DNA of 28,318 bases from Scatavimonas merdigallinarum (GCA_018713055.1 DVFW01000045.1:1-28318), one strand, 5' to 3'; positions 6,684 to 14,003 are shown, counted from the stretch's first letter. A program made the numbers and translations. Notes: generated from the sequence alone by a model not told the origin.

Positions 6684-7085
6684 TTATCTTTTAGAGAATT
6701 GCGGCGCTCTTCTTGCGGCTTTAAGACCGTACTTTTTACGCTCTTTCATTCTTGGATCGCGTGTAAGGAAGCCCGCCTTTTTAAGCTTTCCTCTGAGTGC
6801 TTCACTGTCGTATTGAAGCAACGCTCTTGAAATTCCGTGACGAATTGCACCGGCCTGCCCCGTAACGCCGCCGCCGGAAACGCTGCATATTACGTCAAAC
6901 TTTTCGCCCGTTTCTGTTAAGGCAAGAGGCTGACGTACAATAAGCTTTAATGTTTCCAACCCAAAGTAATCGTCAATATCCCTGTTATTAATTGTAATCT
7001 TCCCCGTTCCCTGGTAAAGCCTTACCCTTGCAACGGAGCTCTTTCTTCTTCCCGTTCCGTAAAAATAAGGTGTTTTATCATACAT
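6684..7085 (-). CDS. rpsI: 30S ribosomal protein S9
   Basis: A 133-residue S9 protein. It begins with the conserved YFYGTGRRKSSVARVRL, contains GGGVTGQAGAIRHGISRALL, and ends in the invariant basic tail RRAPQFSKR, whose last residues reach the P-site tRNA anticodon loop. Length is normal for the family (about 130). The start has GGAAGGAGG upstream. It lies 18 bases after rplM on the same strand, the standard L13-S9 pair. Confidence 0.98.
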   Translation of the reverse strand: MYDKTPYFYGTGRRKSSVARVRLYQGTGKITINNRDIDDYFGLETLKLIVRQPLALTETGEKFDVICSVSGGGVTGQAGAIRHGISRALLQYDSEALRGKLKKAGFLTRDPRMKERKKYGLKAARRAPQFSKR

Positions 7086-7103
7086 TCTAAATTGCCTCCT
7101 TCC

Positions 7104-7532
7104 TTATTTGTCCAAAGTTTCCGGCTTTTGTGCCTGATGCTTATGCTCTGCACCTGCAAAAACGCGAAGCCGGAGCAGCGCGGCCCTGCCGATTGTATTA
7201 GACGGCAACATGCCTTTTACTGCCAATTCCATTGCCTTTTCCGGCTTTTGCGACATCAATGTGTCATACCTTGTCGCCTTCAAATGCCCAATATAACCCG
7301 TATGCCGATAATAATATTTTTGTGTAAGTTTTTTGCCTGTCAAAACGGCGTCCGCACAATTAATAATAATTACATGGTCGCCGCAATCTACATGCGGCGT
7401 AAACGCAGGCTTATGCTTCCCTCTCAGAATCGTGGCCGCCTGTGCCGCTACACGGCCAAGGGGCTTGCCAGACGCATCCAATATATACCACTTGCGCTCA
7501 ATCTCGCCTTTTTTTGCCATATAAGTGGACAT
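7104..7532 (-). CDS. rplM: 50S ribosomal protein L13
   Basis: A 142-residue L13 protein with the family motifs RKWYILDASGKPLGRVAAQAA, LRGKHKPAFTPHVDCGDHVIIINC and YYRHTGYIGHLK, and MLPSNTIGR towards the end. It is first gene of the rplM-rpsI operon, with CAGGAGG before the ATG and a strong promoter at 7612-7640. The mRNA leader is about 75 nt; many Firmicutes have an L13 autoregulatory leader here, but I could not recognise its consensus. Confidence 0.98.
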   Translation of the reverse strand: MSTYMAKKGEIERKWYILDASGKPLGRVAAQAATILRGKHKPAFTPHVDCGDHVIIINCADAVLTGKKLTQKYYYRHTGYIGHLKATRYDTLMSQKPEKAMELAVKGMLPSNTIGRAALLRLRVFAGAEHKHQAQKPETLDK

Positions 7533-7611
7533 GTGTATTCCTCCTGTTCAAAAAATTTCTTCTTCCCTGTACGTTGCCCATAAAAACAGACAACTCCAAA
7601 TTGCAAAATAG

Positions 7612-7640
7612 ATCATACCACAGCCGTACAGTATAGTCAA
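7612..7640 (-). promoter_or_regulatory. Promoter of rplM-rpsI
   Basis: On the minus strand: TTGACT (complement of 7635-7640), a 17-bp spacer and TATGAT (complement of 7612-7617), about 75 bp ahead of rplM. The adjacent stretch 7641-7950 is AT-rich, with a short direct repeat (TTTTGTTTTC twice near 7700-7720), and holds no gene that I can support. Confidence 0.85.
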
Positions 7641-7978
7641 CACTTTTTTTGCCATAATTTAATTTACCTTTATATTATCTCTTTTTATCGCTTGTATTCT
7701 TTTGTTTTCTTTTGTTTTCTCCTTTTCTATTTTTATTTTTTTGGTATGTTTCTGCAGAACATTTCATATAGAATGATAAAGAAACCATTCTTGTGCTCGC
7801 ACTTTTTATCCGTTTAAAAAAATGAGCGCGAAGAAGTTTTTCTGTCCCACGGAGAAATTTGCCGGCGGCGGTTTTCTTTTTTACCTATTCAAAATCCCTA
7901 TTTTTGGACAAACTAATTTGGCTATAGTAAATAAATTTGTTTTTTTCCTTTTATTGCCTTTATAAAAAATGTACTATA

Positions 7979-7987
7979 TGCTATAAT
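7979..7987 (+). promoter_or_regulatory. Extended -10 promoter of the ROK glucokinase gene
   Basis: TGCTATAAT is an extended -10 element lying about 34 bases before the start codon. No good -35 hexamer stands at 16-18 bp (TTTATA is the best), which extended -10 promoters tolerate. Confidence 0.65.
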
Positions 7988-8020
7988 CAAACACAAAGTA
8001 ATAAGCAGGAGGGTTCTATC

Positions 8021-8980
8021 ATGTATTATCTGGGTATTGACTTGGGCGGCACCAATATTGTAGCAGGTGTAGTAGACGAGAGCTATAAAATCATAGCAAA
8101 AGCAGACTGCAAAACAGCGGCGCCGCGCCCTGAAAGCCAAATCTGCGATTCTATGATGGAAATGGCGCTAAAGGCTGTAAAAAAAGCCAAGATTACCATG
8201 GAGGATATTGATTTTATTGGAATCGGCGTGCCTGGAGCTGTAAATCCCAAAACAGGCGTCGTGGAATATTCAGCAAATTTATTTTTTCACAACTGGCAGA
8301 TTGTAAAAATGATGGAGGAACGCCTTGAAAAAAAAGTCTCTATTGAAAACGATGCAAACGCCGCAGCCTACGGCGAATACCTGGCAGGCGCAGCAAAAGG
8401 TGCAAAAAACGCCGTTGTGATTACGCTGGGGACCGGTATTGGTACCGGCATTATTATAAACGGAAAAATTTACAGCGGCTCCAATTATGCCGGCGCGGAA
8501 ATGGGACATATGGTAATTGTGTATAACGGCAGGGAATGCGCCTGCGGCAGAAAGGGCTGCTGGGAGGCCTACGCCTCTGCTTCTGGTCTGATCCAGATGA
8601 CAAAGGAAATTATTTTAACCGAACGGCCCGATTCCTCTTATATGCTTAAGCAGTTGGGCGGCGACTTAAACCGTGTAAACGGGTTGACAGCCTTTAACGC
8701 CATGCGCGCGGGCGATGCAGCGGGCTCTGCCGTTGTGGAAAAATATATTTCTTACCTTGGCTGCGGCATTGTGAACGTCATCAATATTTTTCAGCCGGAT
8801 ATCATTTGCATTGGCGGCGGTGTCAGCCGGGAAGGCGAAACGCTTTTGGCGCCGCTGCGCGCTTTGGTGGAGCAGGAGCGCTATACCAAGCACAACAAAA
8901 AACAGACCGTTCTTTGTACCGCATCACTTGGAAACGACGCAGGTATTATAGGCGCTGCCTTTTTGGGAAAAGCAGAGTAA
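8021..8980 (+). CDS. glcK: ROK-family glucokinase
   Basis: A 319-residue sugar kinase phosphorylating glucose with ATP as glycolysis entry. Visible motifs: LGIDLGGTNI (phosphate-1 loop, residues about 3-12), GIGVPGAV, the ENDANAAAYGEY sugar-binding segment (the Asp is the expected catalytic base), LGTGIGTGI (phosphate-2) and the ROK zinc motif CACGRKGCWEAYASASG. CxCGxxGCxE is diagnostic of ROK kinases and regulators. There is no N-terminal helix-turn-helix, which argues for a kinase rather than a NagC/XylR-type repressor. The start at 8021 follows AGGAGGG by 7 bases; 28 extra in-frame codons upstream are excluded. Length is normal. Other sugars (N-acetylmannosamine, fructose) are possible substrates. 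Confidence 0.9.
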   Translation: MYYLGIDLGGTNIVAGVVDESYKIIAKADCKTAAPRPESQICDSMMEMALKAVKKAKITMEDIDFIGIGVPGAVNPKTGVVEYSANLFFHNWQIVKMMEERLEKKVSIENDANAAAYGEYLAGAAKGAKNAVVITLGTGIGTGIIINGKIYSGSNYAGAEMGHMVIVYNGRECACGRKGCWEAYASASGLIQMTKEIILTERPDSSYMLKQLGGDLNRVNGLTAFNAMRAGDAAGSAVVEKYISYLGCGIVNVINIFQPDIICIGGGVSREGETLLAPLRALVEQERYTKHNKKQTVLCTASLGNDAGIIGAAFLGKAE

Positions 8981-8984
8981 ATAA

Positions 8985-9026
8985 TGGCATGCGGCGATAA
9001 AGTGTTTTCTCTACCGCCGCATGCCA
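8985..9026 (+). terminator. Stem-loop after glcK
   Basis: A perfect 12-bp inverted repeat (TGGCATGCGGCG, 8985-8996; CGCCGCATGCCA, 9015-9026) begins 5 bases after the stop codon. There is no proper T-run after it, so it may stabilise the mRNA end or be a weak terminator. Confidence 0.5.
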
Positions 9027-9044
9027 ATGCAGAAAAATTGATTC

Positions 9045-9073
9045 TTGCTTTTTCCCCTTTTCCATGCTATAAT
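9045..9073 (+). promoter_or_regulatory. Promoter of tRNA-Leu
   Basis: TTGCTT (9045-9050), a 17-bp spacer and TATAAT (9068-9073) with an upstream TGC (extended -10), about 19 bases before the tRNA. Confidence 0.8.
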
Positions 9074-9091
9074 AGCCTTTGCCTTTTATAA

Positions 9092-9178
9092 GCTGGTGTG
9101 GTGGAACAGGCAGACACAAGGGACTTAAAATCCCTCGGTAGCAATATCGTGCCGGTTCAAGTCCGGCCACCAGCACCA
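9092..9178 (+). tRNA. tRNA-Leu(UAA)
   Basis: An 87-nt tRNA including encoded CCA. Acceptor stem GCTGGTG/CACCAGC. The anticodon stem AGGGA/TCCCT holds the loop CTTAAAA, anticodon TAA. A long class-II variable arm (about TCGGTAGCAATATCG) is as expected for leucine. The T arm is GCCGGTTCAAGTCCGGC. Confidence 0.96.
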
Positions 9179-9219
9179 CGCCGTCGCGGATTGCATATCG
9201 TTCGCGACGGCGTTTTTTT
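9179..9219 (+). terminator. Terminator of tRNA-Leu
   Basis: CGCCGTCGCG (9179-9188) and CGCGACGGCG (9203-9212) form a perfect 10-bp stem followed by seven T. It starts right after the CCA end. No gene is seen from 9220 to 9375. Confidence 0.92.
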
Positions 9220-9375
9220 AAGCAAAGCCGTCTCTCGCTCACGCAATTTCTCATTCTCTGTGCAAAAGGGCACACTTGCTACCGTCGTTTTCTTCTTTTT
9301 CAAAAGGTTCACGCATGTATTATGCGGCGGCATTTTTATCAGTGTTCCAGATAAAATTTGAAATGAGGCGATCAA

Positions 9376-9795
9376 ATGGATCAAAAAGAAGCCATTGTTC
9401 AGCTTTGGTTTTCCATGTGGCTACAAAAAACAGATTTAGGAATACGGGATATTTTTTCTGAAGATGCAATTTATATGGAAAGCTGGGGGCCGGAATACAG
9501 AGGAACGGAAAAAATCAAAGGCTGGTTTGAGGAATGGAACACGCGGGCAGAGGTTTTAAAATGGGACATTGGTCAATATTTTCATAAACAGAATCAGACA
9601 GTTGTCGAATGGTATTTTAAGGCGGCGCTGCACAACGGCCAGATACAAGAATTTGAAGGCATATCTCTCATTAAATGGACGCAAAATAATCAAATATGTT
9701 TTCTAAAAGAATTTGGTTGCAATATAGATCGCTATGACCCCTATCAATATGGAAAAATTCCACGCTTTAAAAATGAAAAATCCGCCTGGTTTTAA
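9376..9795 (+). CDS. SnoaL-like (NTF2-fold) protein
   Basis: A 139-residue protein with the layout of NTF2-superfamily proteins: an N-terminal helix ending in Trp-rich WFSMWLQK, the DIFSEDAIYMESWGPEYRG segment, KIKGWFEEWN, and paired strands TVVEWYFKAAL and QEFEGISLIKW. This matches small stand-alone SnoaL_2-type proteins, which bind or isomerise small molecules; no substrate can be named. GAGG precedes the ATG by 9 bases. It is a single-gene unit: a T-rich region lies before it and a terminator at 9886. It could also be classed simply as a nuclear transport factor 2 family protein. Confidence 0.75.
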   Translation: MDQKEAIVQLWFSMWLQKTDLGIRDIFSEDAIYMESWGPEYRGTEKIKGWFEEWNTRAEVLKWDIGQYFHKQNQTVVEWYFKAALHNGQIQEFEGISLIKWTQNNQICFLKEFGCNIDRYDPYQYGKIPRFKNEKSAWF

Positions 9796-9885
9796 TTGAT
9801 GCATTGTTCCCGGCGCGATCAGTATTTTTATCTGTACAGAGTTTATTTGCGGTATACGCAGTCTTTCTGCCCTAACAACAATTTT

Positions 9886-9924
9886 AACGCAAGCTCGTTT
9901 TATTAAAAAACGGGCTTGCGTTTT
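9886..9924 (+). terminator. Terminator after the SnoaL-like gene
   Basis: AACGCAAGC pairs with GCTTGCGTT and the helix continues through TCGTTTT/AAAACGG, about 16 bp in all, with a 5-base loop and TTTTATC downstream. Confidence 0.85.
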
Positions 9925-10053
9925 ATCTTTTTTAATTTTTCACATAACCACTTTAAAGCGGCCTGCCTGCCGGCGCGGCCTTTTGTCCTGTATCTTTTCA
10001 CCTGTTCCCGTATCTTTGAATACGATATAGAAAAAGGAAAGGAAGATATAAAC

Positions 10054-11259
10054 GTGCTTATACTTTTCATCAGTATTGCCGCTGTCATACTGGCCGCCAT
10101 TTTAATTTTTATTGTGGTCTGGCAGGTTCGCACGCGCAATTTCAGTCCAACAAAAGATAAAGCCGTTCAACAGCAGCAACTAAATGCCGCCTTACAGGCG
10201 TCCGGGTTTGCCTACGAACGCAAGGGCGATTATTTTTACTCCCTAATGGACTGCTGGCAGCGCCAAACAGGCTACTGCAGTCTTTACGACGCTGGCGCAC
10301 CGCTTTTTAATATGATCATGGATTGTGAGCCTGTTTCTTTCTCCTACGCAGGCAAACGCTGGCTGATTGAATTATGGAAGGGCCAGTACGGTATTACAAC
10401 CGGCGCCGAGATTGGTATTTATAATACCTCCCGGGACGACCTTCAGTCTGAAAAATTTACAGGAACCTTTTATGAACCAATCAGCGACGCGGAAATGCTT
10501 CCGCTCTCTTTCGTTTTGCGCAGGAACAGGCGTGTTGTTTTAAAACGAAAGGCCGTCCACTGGTGGCTGACGGGCTTTCGGCTTGGTATGTTTTCAGCGC
10601 CGTCCGAACTTAGAATGGATGCAAAAATTGTTTTTCCTAACCGTGAAATGTGTTCGGCCTTCACCAACGCGCTGCGCAGCCTGGGATATACGCAAAAGGA
10701 ATTTTCTGTCCGCCGTACAACAGTAACCATCCGCTATACAACACCGCATTCCGAGCAACCGTCCACACAGGAAGGAATACAAAAGGCCGCCGTACAGACA
10801 GTCAACCAAAGCAATTGCAGACTTTATAGCCTTGTAACAGCAAGATATACGAACACGCTGGATAAACTGGAATATTTAAAGGCCGCTATGCCTAACCTGT
10901 ATCAGTTTTTCCTGGACTCTCTTTATGCCAAAGGTTTTTTCTCTGCGTTTGACTGGATTCGTGCGCTCCTGTTTGGCACATCAAAGCCGGAGCCCGTTTC
11001 GCCTGCTCCACCCTGCCCACCGGAGCCTTCTCCATGCGACCCCGGACCATGCGACCCCGGACCATGCGACCCCGGACCGTGCGACCCCGGACCGTGCGAC
11101 CCCGGACCATGTGAGTCTTGTCCCTCCGACCCATGTCTGTCAAAGGATGACTGCCCGCCGCCATGCTTTTGCCAAAGGTGGGACCACTATTGTACTCCGA
11201 AAACCTCCTGTTGCCGGTATATAAATCCCCATACGGCAGAACGCCGCACAAATAAATAA
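10054..11259 (+). CDS. Membrane-anchored DUF4474-type protein with Cys-Asp-Pro-Gly-Pro repeat tail
   Basis: A 401-residue protein of unknown function. Residues about 2-23 are one transmembrane helix. Residues about 45-275 resemble DUF4474: GFAYERKGDYFYSLMDCWQR, GYCSLYDAGAPLFNMIMDCE, KRWLIELWKGQYGITTGAE. The C-terminal about 80 residues are low complexity and very Cys/Pro-rich: five exact CDPGP units, then further Cys pairs, 15 cysteines in all. The start is a GTG at 10054, preceded by GGAAAGGAAG and placing the helix at the N-terminus; the frame is open 46 codons further upstream but that part is implausible. The metallophosphoesterase gene starts 2 bases after the stop, so the two are almost certainly co-transcribed. 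The cysteine tail suggests metal binding or disulfide cross-linking, which is inference. Confidence 0.75.
   Translation: MLILFISIAAVILAAILIFIVVWQVRTRNFSPTKDKAVQQQQLNAALQASGFAYERKGDYFYSLMDCWQRQTGYCSLYDAGAPLFNMIMDCEPVSFSYAGKRWLIELWKGQYGITTGAEIGIYNTSRDDLQSEKFTGTFYEPISDAEMLPLSFVLRRNRRVVLKRKAVHWWLTGFRLGMFSAPSELRMDAKIVFPNREMCSAFTNALRSLGYTQKEFSVRRTTVTIRYTTPHSEQPSTQEGIQKAAVQTVNQSNCRLYSLVTARYTNTLDKLEYLKAAMPNLYQFFLDSLYAKGFFSAFDWIRALLFGTSKPEPVSPAPPCPPEPSPCDPGPCDPGPCDPGPCDPGPCDPGPCESCPSDPCLSKDDCPPPCFCQRWDHYCTPKTSCCRYINPHTAERRTNK
11035..11109 (+). repeat. Five tandem 15-bp repeats inside the DUF4474-type gene
   Basis: The unit TGCGACCCCGGACCA occurs five times in frame, two copies ending in G instead of A, and encodes CDPGP. 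A degenerate sixth copy begins with TGT at 11110. Near-identity at the DNA level, including third positions, points to recent slippage expansion, so copy number probably varies between strains without changing the frame. Confidence 0.95.
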
Positions 11260-11260
11260 A

Positions 11261-12157
11261 ATGTCTGCTGTAGCAAAAAGACTGGAGGAAGTTTATCAAC
11301 GCGCAAAAATTCTCCCATTTAACAAGCACTCTAAAATGATTTTAATGAGTGACTGCCATCGTGGACAAGGAAACACAGGGGATAACTTTCTTGCCAACCA
11401 AACACTTTTTTTTGGCGCACTGGATTATTATTACCAGCATGGATTTATTTATATTGAGCTTGGCGACGGCGACGAACTTTGGGAAAACCGGAAAATTCGT
11501 CCCATTATAGAAACACACAGCGAAACTTTCTTGCTGATGTCGCAGTTTTATAAAGAAAAGCGGCTGTATATGCTGTACGGAAACCATGACATCGTCAAGC
11601 GGCGCAAGTCTTTCCCGGACCGGCATTGCAATAATTTTTACTGTGACTGTGCAAAATGCAGCACTCCGCTTTTTCCCGGAATAAACATGCACGAGGGACT
11701 GATTCTGGAAAATACGGAGGACAAACACCGTCTTTTTCTGGTGCACGGACACCAGGGCAGCTATTTAAACGACCTCTTCTGGCCTTTCGCCAGATTTTTA
11801 GTACGGTACGTCTGGCGGCCGCTGGAGTTAATCGGCTTTATTGCGCCGACGGGCGCCGGCAGACCACATGCAAAAAAAGAGAAAATTGAGCAGAAGATTG
11901 CCTCTTTTGCAAATGACAGTCGCCGGATCGTGATCGCAGGGCACACGCACCGGCCTGTATTTCCCTCGCCTGGGAAGGGCCTGTACTTTAACGACGGCAG
12001 CTGTGTGCATCCACATGCTATTACCGGCATAGAAATTGAGAACAATGCGCTTACTTTGGTTAAATGGGCAGTCCGTACCAAAATGGACGGAACTATGTAT
12101 GTGGGCCGGCAAATTTTAGAAGGGCCTGTCCCTATTGCCGATTTTTATACAACGTAA
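11261..12157 (+). CDS. Calcineurin-like metallophosphoesterase
   Basis: A 298-residue protein with the full metallophosphoesterase signature: DCH (Asp31, His33), GDGDE (from Gly68), GNHD (107-110), VHGH (161-164) and GHTH (227-230). These residues bind two metal ions and activate water for phosphate ester cleavage. A CxC...C cluster (CDCAKC, about 128-133) after the GNHD block is unusual. There is no signal peptide, so it should be cytoplasmic. It begins 2 bases after the DUF4474-type gene, with no recognisable Shine-Dalgarno site, which implies translational coupling. The substrate is unknown; lipid or nucleotide phosphodiesters and phosphoproteins are all handled by relatives. LpxH is unlikely in a Gram-positive host. 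Confidence 0.85.
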   Translation: MSAVAKRLEEVYQRAKILPFNKHSKMILMSDCHRGQGNTGDNFLANQTLFFGALDYYYQHGFIYIELGDGDELWENRKIRPIIETHSETFLLMSQFYKEKRLYMLYGNHDIVKRRKSFPDRHCNNFYCDCAKCSTPLFPGINMHEGLILENTEDKHRLFLVHGHQGSYLNDLFWPFARFLVRYVWRPLELIGFIAPTGAGRPHAKKEKIEQKIASFANDSRRIVIAGHTHRPVFPSPGKGLYFNDGSCVHPHAITGIEIENNALTLVKWAVRTKMDGTMYVGRQILEGPVPIADFYTT

Positions 12158-12176
12158 GCGTTCTTAAATAAAAAAC

Positions 12177-12219
12177 AACCCGTGTTTGGACAAATCGTTC
12201 AAACCGGGTTTTCCTTTTT
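12177..12219 (+). terminator. Terminator of the DUF4474/phosphoesterase operon
   Basis: ACCCG-T-GTTTG pairs with CAAAC-CGGGT (10 bp with one bulge), followed by TTTTCCTTTTT. It lies about 20 bases after the phosphoesterase stop codon. Confidence 0.8.
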
Positions 12220-12234
12220 AATCGGTCGTATATA

Positions 12235-12263
12235 TGGCAATTTTATAAAAAACATGCTATGAT
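12235..12263 (+). promoter_or_regulatory. Promoter of the dCMP deaminase gene
   Basis: TATGAT (12258-12263) preceded by TGC, an extended -10. The hexamer 17 bp upstream (TGGCAA) matches the -35 consensus poorly. The expected start of transcription is near 12270, about 110 bases before the start codon. Confidence 0.6.
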
Positions 12264-12274
12264 ATATATACTTT

Positions 12275-12292
12275 CCCATGCGCGCGCATGGG
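12275..12292. promoter_or_regulatory. Perfect 18-bp palindrome at the transcript start of the dCMP deaminase gene
   Basis: CCCATGCGC/GCGCATGGG is a perfect 18-bp palindrome with no loop, placed 11 bases after the -10 element. Position and symmetry fit a dimeric repressor operator better than an RNA hairpin. The regulator is unknown. Confidence 0.45.
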
Positions 12293-12382
12293 GCTGCGTT
12301 ATCGTACATATATATAACTTTACAGCGCATCGGGAAAACACCGCCGTTGTCTGCCCGGTGCTTCTCATTTGAGGTGGTTTTT

Positions 12383-12886
12383 ATGAAACGCGACACATAC
12401 ATATCCTGGGACGAACTTTTTATGGGAACGGCACTGCTGTGCGCACAGCGCAGCAAAGACCCCAACACGCAGGTGGGCGCATGCATTGTCAGCGGAAAAA
12501 CGCCTTTATCCGCACAGCATATTATCTTGTCAACCGGCTATAACGGTCTGCCGCGCGGTTGCGATGATGCTGTGTTCCCATGGGAACGCACAGGCGCTTT
12601 GTGCAATACAAAGTATGCTTACGTGCTGTGCGCGGAGCTTAACGCAATTTTAAACGCGCAGGGCAGGAGTCTTAACGGCGCCAGTATATATGTAACGCTT
12701 TTTCCCTGTAACCAATGTGCAAAGGCCATTATCCAGGCAGGAATTCGGGAGGTCGTCTACCTGTGCGACAAATATACAGGCGAAGAAACAAACACTGCAG
12801 CCAAGCGCCTGTTTTCCGCTGTAGGCATACAAACGCGGCGCTTTACCCCCGCACATAAAAGTATTACATTAAATTTTGAGGTATAA
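12383..12886 (+). CDS. Deoxycytidylate (dCMP) deaminase
   Basis: A 167-residue zinc deaminase converting dCMP to dUMP for thymidylate synthesis. It closely follows the eukaryotic DCTD/ComEB pattern: SKDPNTQVGACIV, STGYNGLPRGCDD, NTKYAYV-x-CAELNAILNA, and VTLFPCNQCAKAIIQAGI. Zinc ligands are Cys109 and Cys112 of PCxxC; the third position, normally the His of HAE, is Cys83 here (codon at 12629-12631). Glu85 is the proton shuttle. Cytidine deaminases use Cys at this place, so zinc binding is probably kept. GAGGTGG precedes the ATG by 5 bases; the frame is open 35 codons upstream but without a ribosome site. It is a single-gene unit with its own promoter and terminator. Confidence 0.88.
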   Translation: MKRDTYISWDELFMGTALLCAQRSKDPNTQVGACIVSGKTPLSAQHIILSTGYNGLPRGCDDAVFPWERTGALCNTKYAYVLCAELNAILNAQGRSLNGASIYVTLFPCNQCAKAIIQAGIREVVYLCDKYTGEETNTAAKRLFSAVGIQTRRFTPAHKSITLNFEV

Positions 12887-12887
12887 A

Positions 12888-12930
12888 TAAAAAAGCCAGC
12901 GAACAAAACATGTTTGTTCACTGCCTTTTA
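12888..12930. terminator. Bidirectional terminator between dCMP deaminase and the tRNA pair
   Basis: CAG-C-GAACAAA / TTTGTTC-A-CTG forms a stem of about 10 bp with one C-A mismatch. A-rich sequence (AATAAAAAAGCC) lies on the left, giving a T-run on the minus strand for the tRNA transcript, and TTTTA lies on the right for the plus-strand gene. Confidence 0.7.
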
Positions 12931-12948
12931 CGGTCCATGCCGCCTGTG

Positions 12949-13023
12949 TGGTGACCCGAACGGGAATCGAACCCGTGTTACCGCCGTGAAAGGGCGGTGT
13001 CTTAACCGCTTGACCATCGGGCC
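12949..13023 (-). tRNA. tRNA-Glu(UUC)
   Basis: A 75-nt tRNA including encoded CCA. Acceptor GGCCCGA / TCGGGTC (one G-U). The anticodon stem CCGCC/GGCGG holds the loop CTTTCAC, anticodon TTC. The T arm is ACGGGTTCGATTCCCGT. It is the second gene of a two-tRNA transcript. Confidence 0.96.
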
Positions 13024-13026
13024 GTC

Positions 13027-13103
13027 TGGTAGCGGAAATAGGACTTGAACCTACGACACTTCGGGTATGAACCGAATGCTCTAGCCAGCTGAGCTATTCC
13101 GCC
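13027..13103 (-). tRNA. tRNA-Met(CAU), elongator type
   Basis: A 77-nt tRNA including encoded CCA. The anticodon stem TTCGG/CCGAA holds the loop TTCATAC, anticodon CAT. The three G-C pairs and the mismatched first pair of an initiator tRNA are absent, so it is an elongator. A tRNA-Ile2 read through lysidine is the alternative. The acceptor stem GGCGGAA / TTCCGCT ends in a G1-U72 wobble pair. It lies 3 bases ahead of tRNA-Glu on the same strand. Confidence 0.93.
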
Positions 13104-13135
13104 ACATTTGCTCTCGCTCAACGTGAGCAAGGATT

Positions 13136-13164
13136 ATTATATTATAAGAATGGTTTTTTGTCAA
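13136..13164 (-). promoter_or_regulatory. Promoter of the tRNA-Met/tRNA-Glu transcript
   Basis: On the minus strand: a perfect TTGACA (complement of 13159-13164), a 17-bp spacer and a perfect TATAAT (complement of 13136-13141), about 33 bases before tRNA-Met. Confidence 0.9.
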
Positions 13165-13275
13165 CTGTTTTTTTTCGCGGTGTTACCCCAGTATTTTTTG
13201 TGTTTTGGAATTGAAATATGTATATATTTTCAAGCTGCAACGCGGTTGAATTCATACTAGAAAAGGAGCTTATCT

Positions 13276-13836
13276 ATGCTGTCGCCCACTTTTAAAACAG
13301 CCCGCTTTCTGATACGGCCGTATAAAGCCTCTGACGCAGACGCCGTATGGGAGGTTGTTTCTCAAAAAGAAATCTATGATACCACCTGCGCAATACCGCA
13401 CCCTTATCCCCGGGAGCATGTGGACTGGTGGATACAATTTTTAAAAAACACCGCGAAGAACGGAACAGGTTATGAATTTGGCATTTTTCAACGGGCAGAC
13501 AAACAATACATTGGCAATGTGGGTTTAATCAACCTTTCGCAAAGGCACCGCCGGGCCGAAGTATGCTACTTTATTCGCCGCGAATGCTGGAATAACCAAT
13601 GCGCCACAGAGGCTTTACAGTGCATGCTGCATTACGGCTTTGAAAGACTGCGCTGCAAACGCATTGGCGGGCGGTGTATGACACTTAATGCGGCGTCCCG
13701 CCGTGTAATGGAAAAATGTGGCATGCATTATGAAGGCACCGCGCGATGCGAGCTTTTAAAGGACGGCCGTTTTTACGATATTGATTGCCTTTCTATTTTG
13801 GATAACGAATTTTTTGCCTTGACAAAGCACAGCTGA
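13276..13836 (+). CDS. GNAT-family N-acetyltransferase (RimJ/RimL-like)
   Basis: A 186-residue acetyltransferase using acetyl-CoA. It has the RimJ/RimL/Acetyltransf_3 pattern: TARFLIRPYKASDADAVWEV at the start, IGNVGLINLSQRHRRAEVCYFI, the CoA-binding loop ECWNNQCATEAL (in place of the common WGKGYATEA), and LNAASRRVMEKCGMHYEG at the end. Targets of this group are ribosomal protein N-termini or small amines such as drugs; none can be named. AAAGGAG precedes the ATG. It is the last gene of the rightward block and has its own terminator at about 14004. It is cysteine-rich for the family (about eight Cys). Confidence 0.85.
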   Translation: MLSPTFKTARFLIRPYKASDADAVWEVVSQKEIYDTTCAIPHPYPREHVDWWIQFLKNTAKNGTGYEFGIFQRADKQYIGNVGLINLSQRHRRAEVCYFIRRECWNNQCATEALQCMLHYGFERLRCKRIGGRCMTLNAASRRVMEKCGMHYEGTARCELLKDGRFYDIDCLSILDNEFFALTKHS

Positions 13837-14003
13837 AAACCGGTTGCCTAAAATAAATAGCGCCGTTTTTTCTACAATGTAAAAAACAACCGCTTACTTT
13901 TCTGCACTATATTTTAACCGGCTCCTCTCACCTAAAAATGAGCCGCACTTTTCAATAGCGGCCGGGATAAAATGTAAATTTCCCATTTATTTTTCTAAAA
14001 AGC

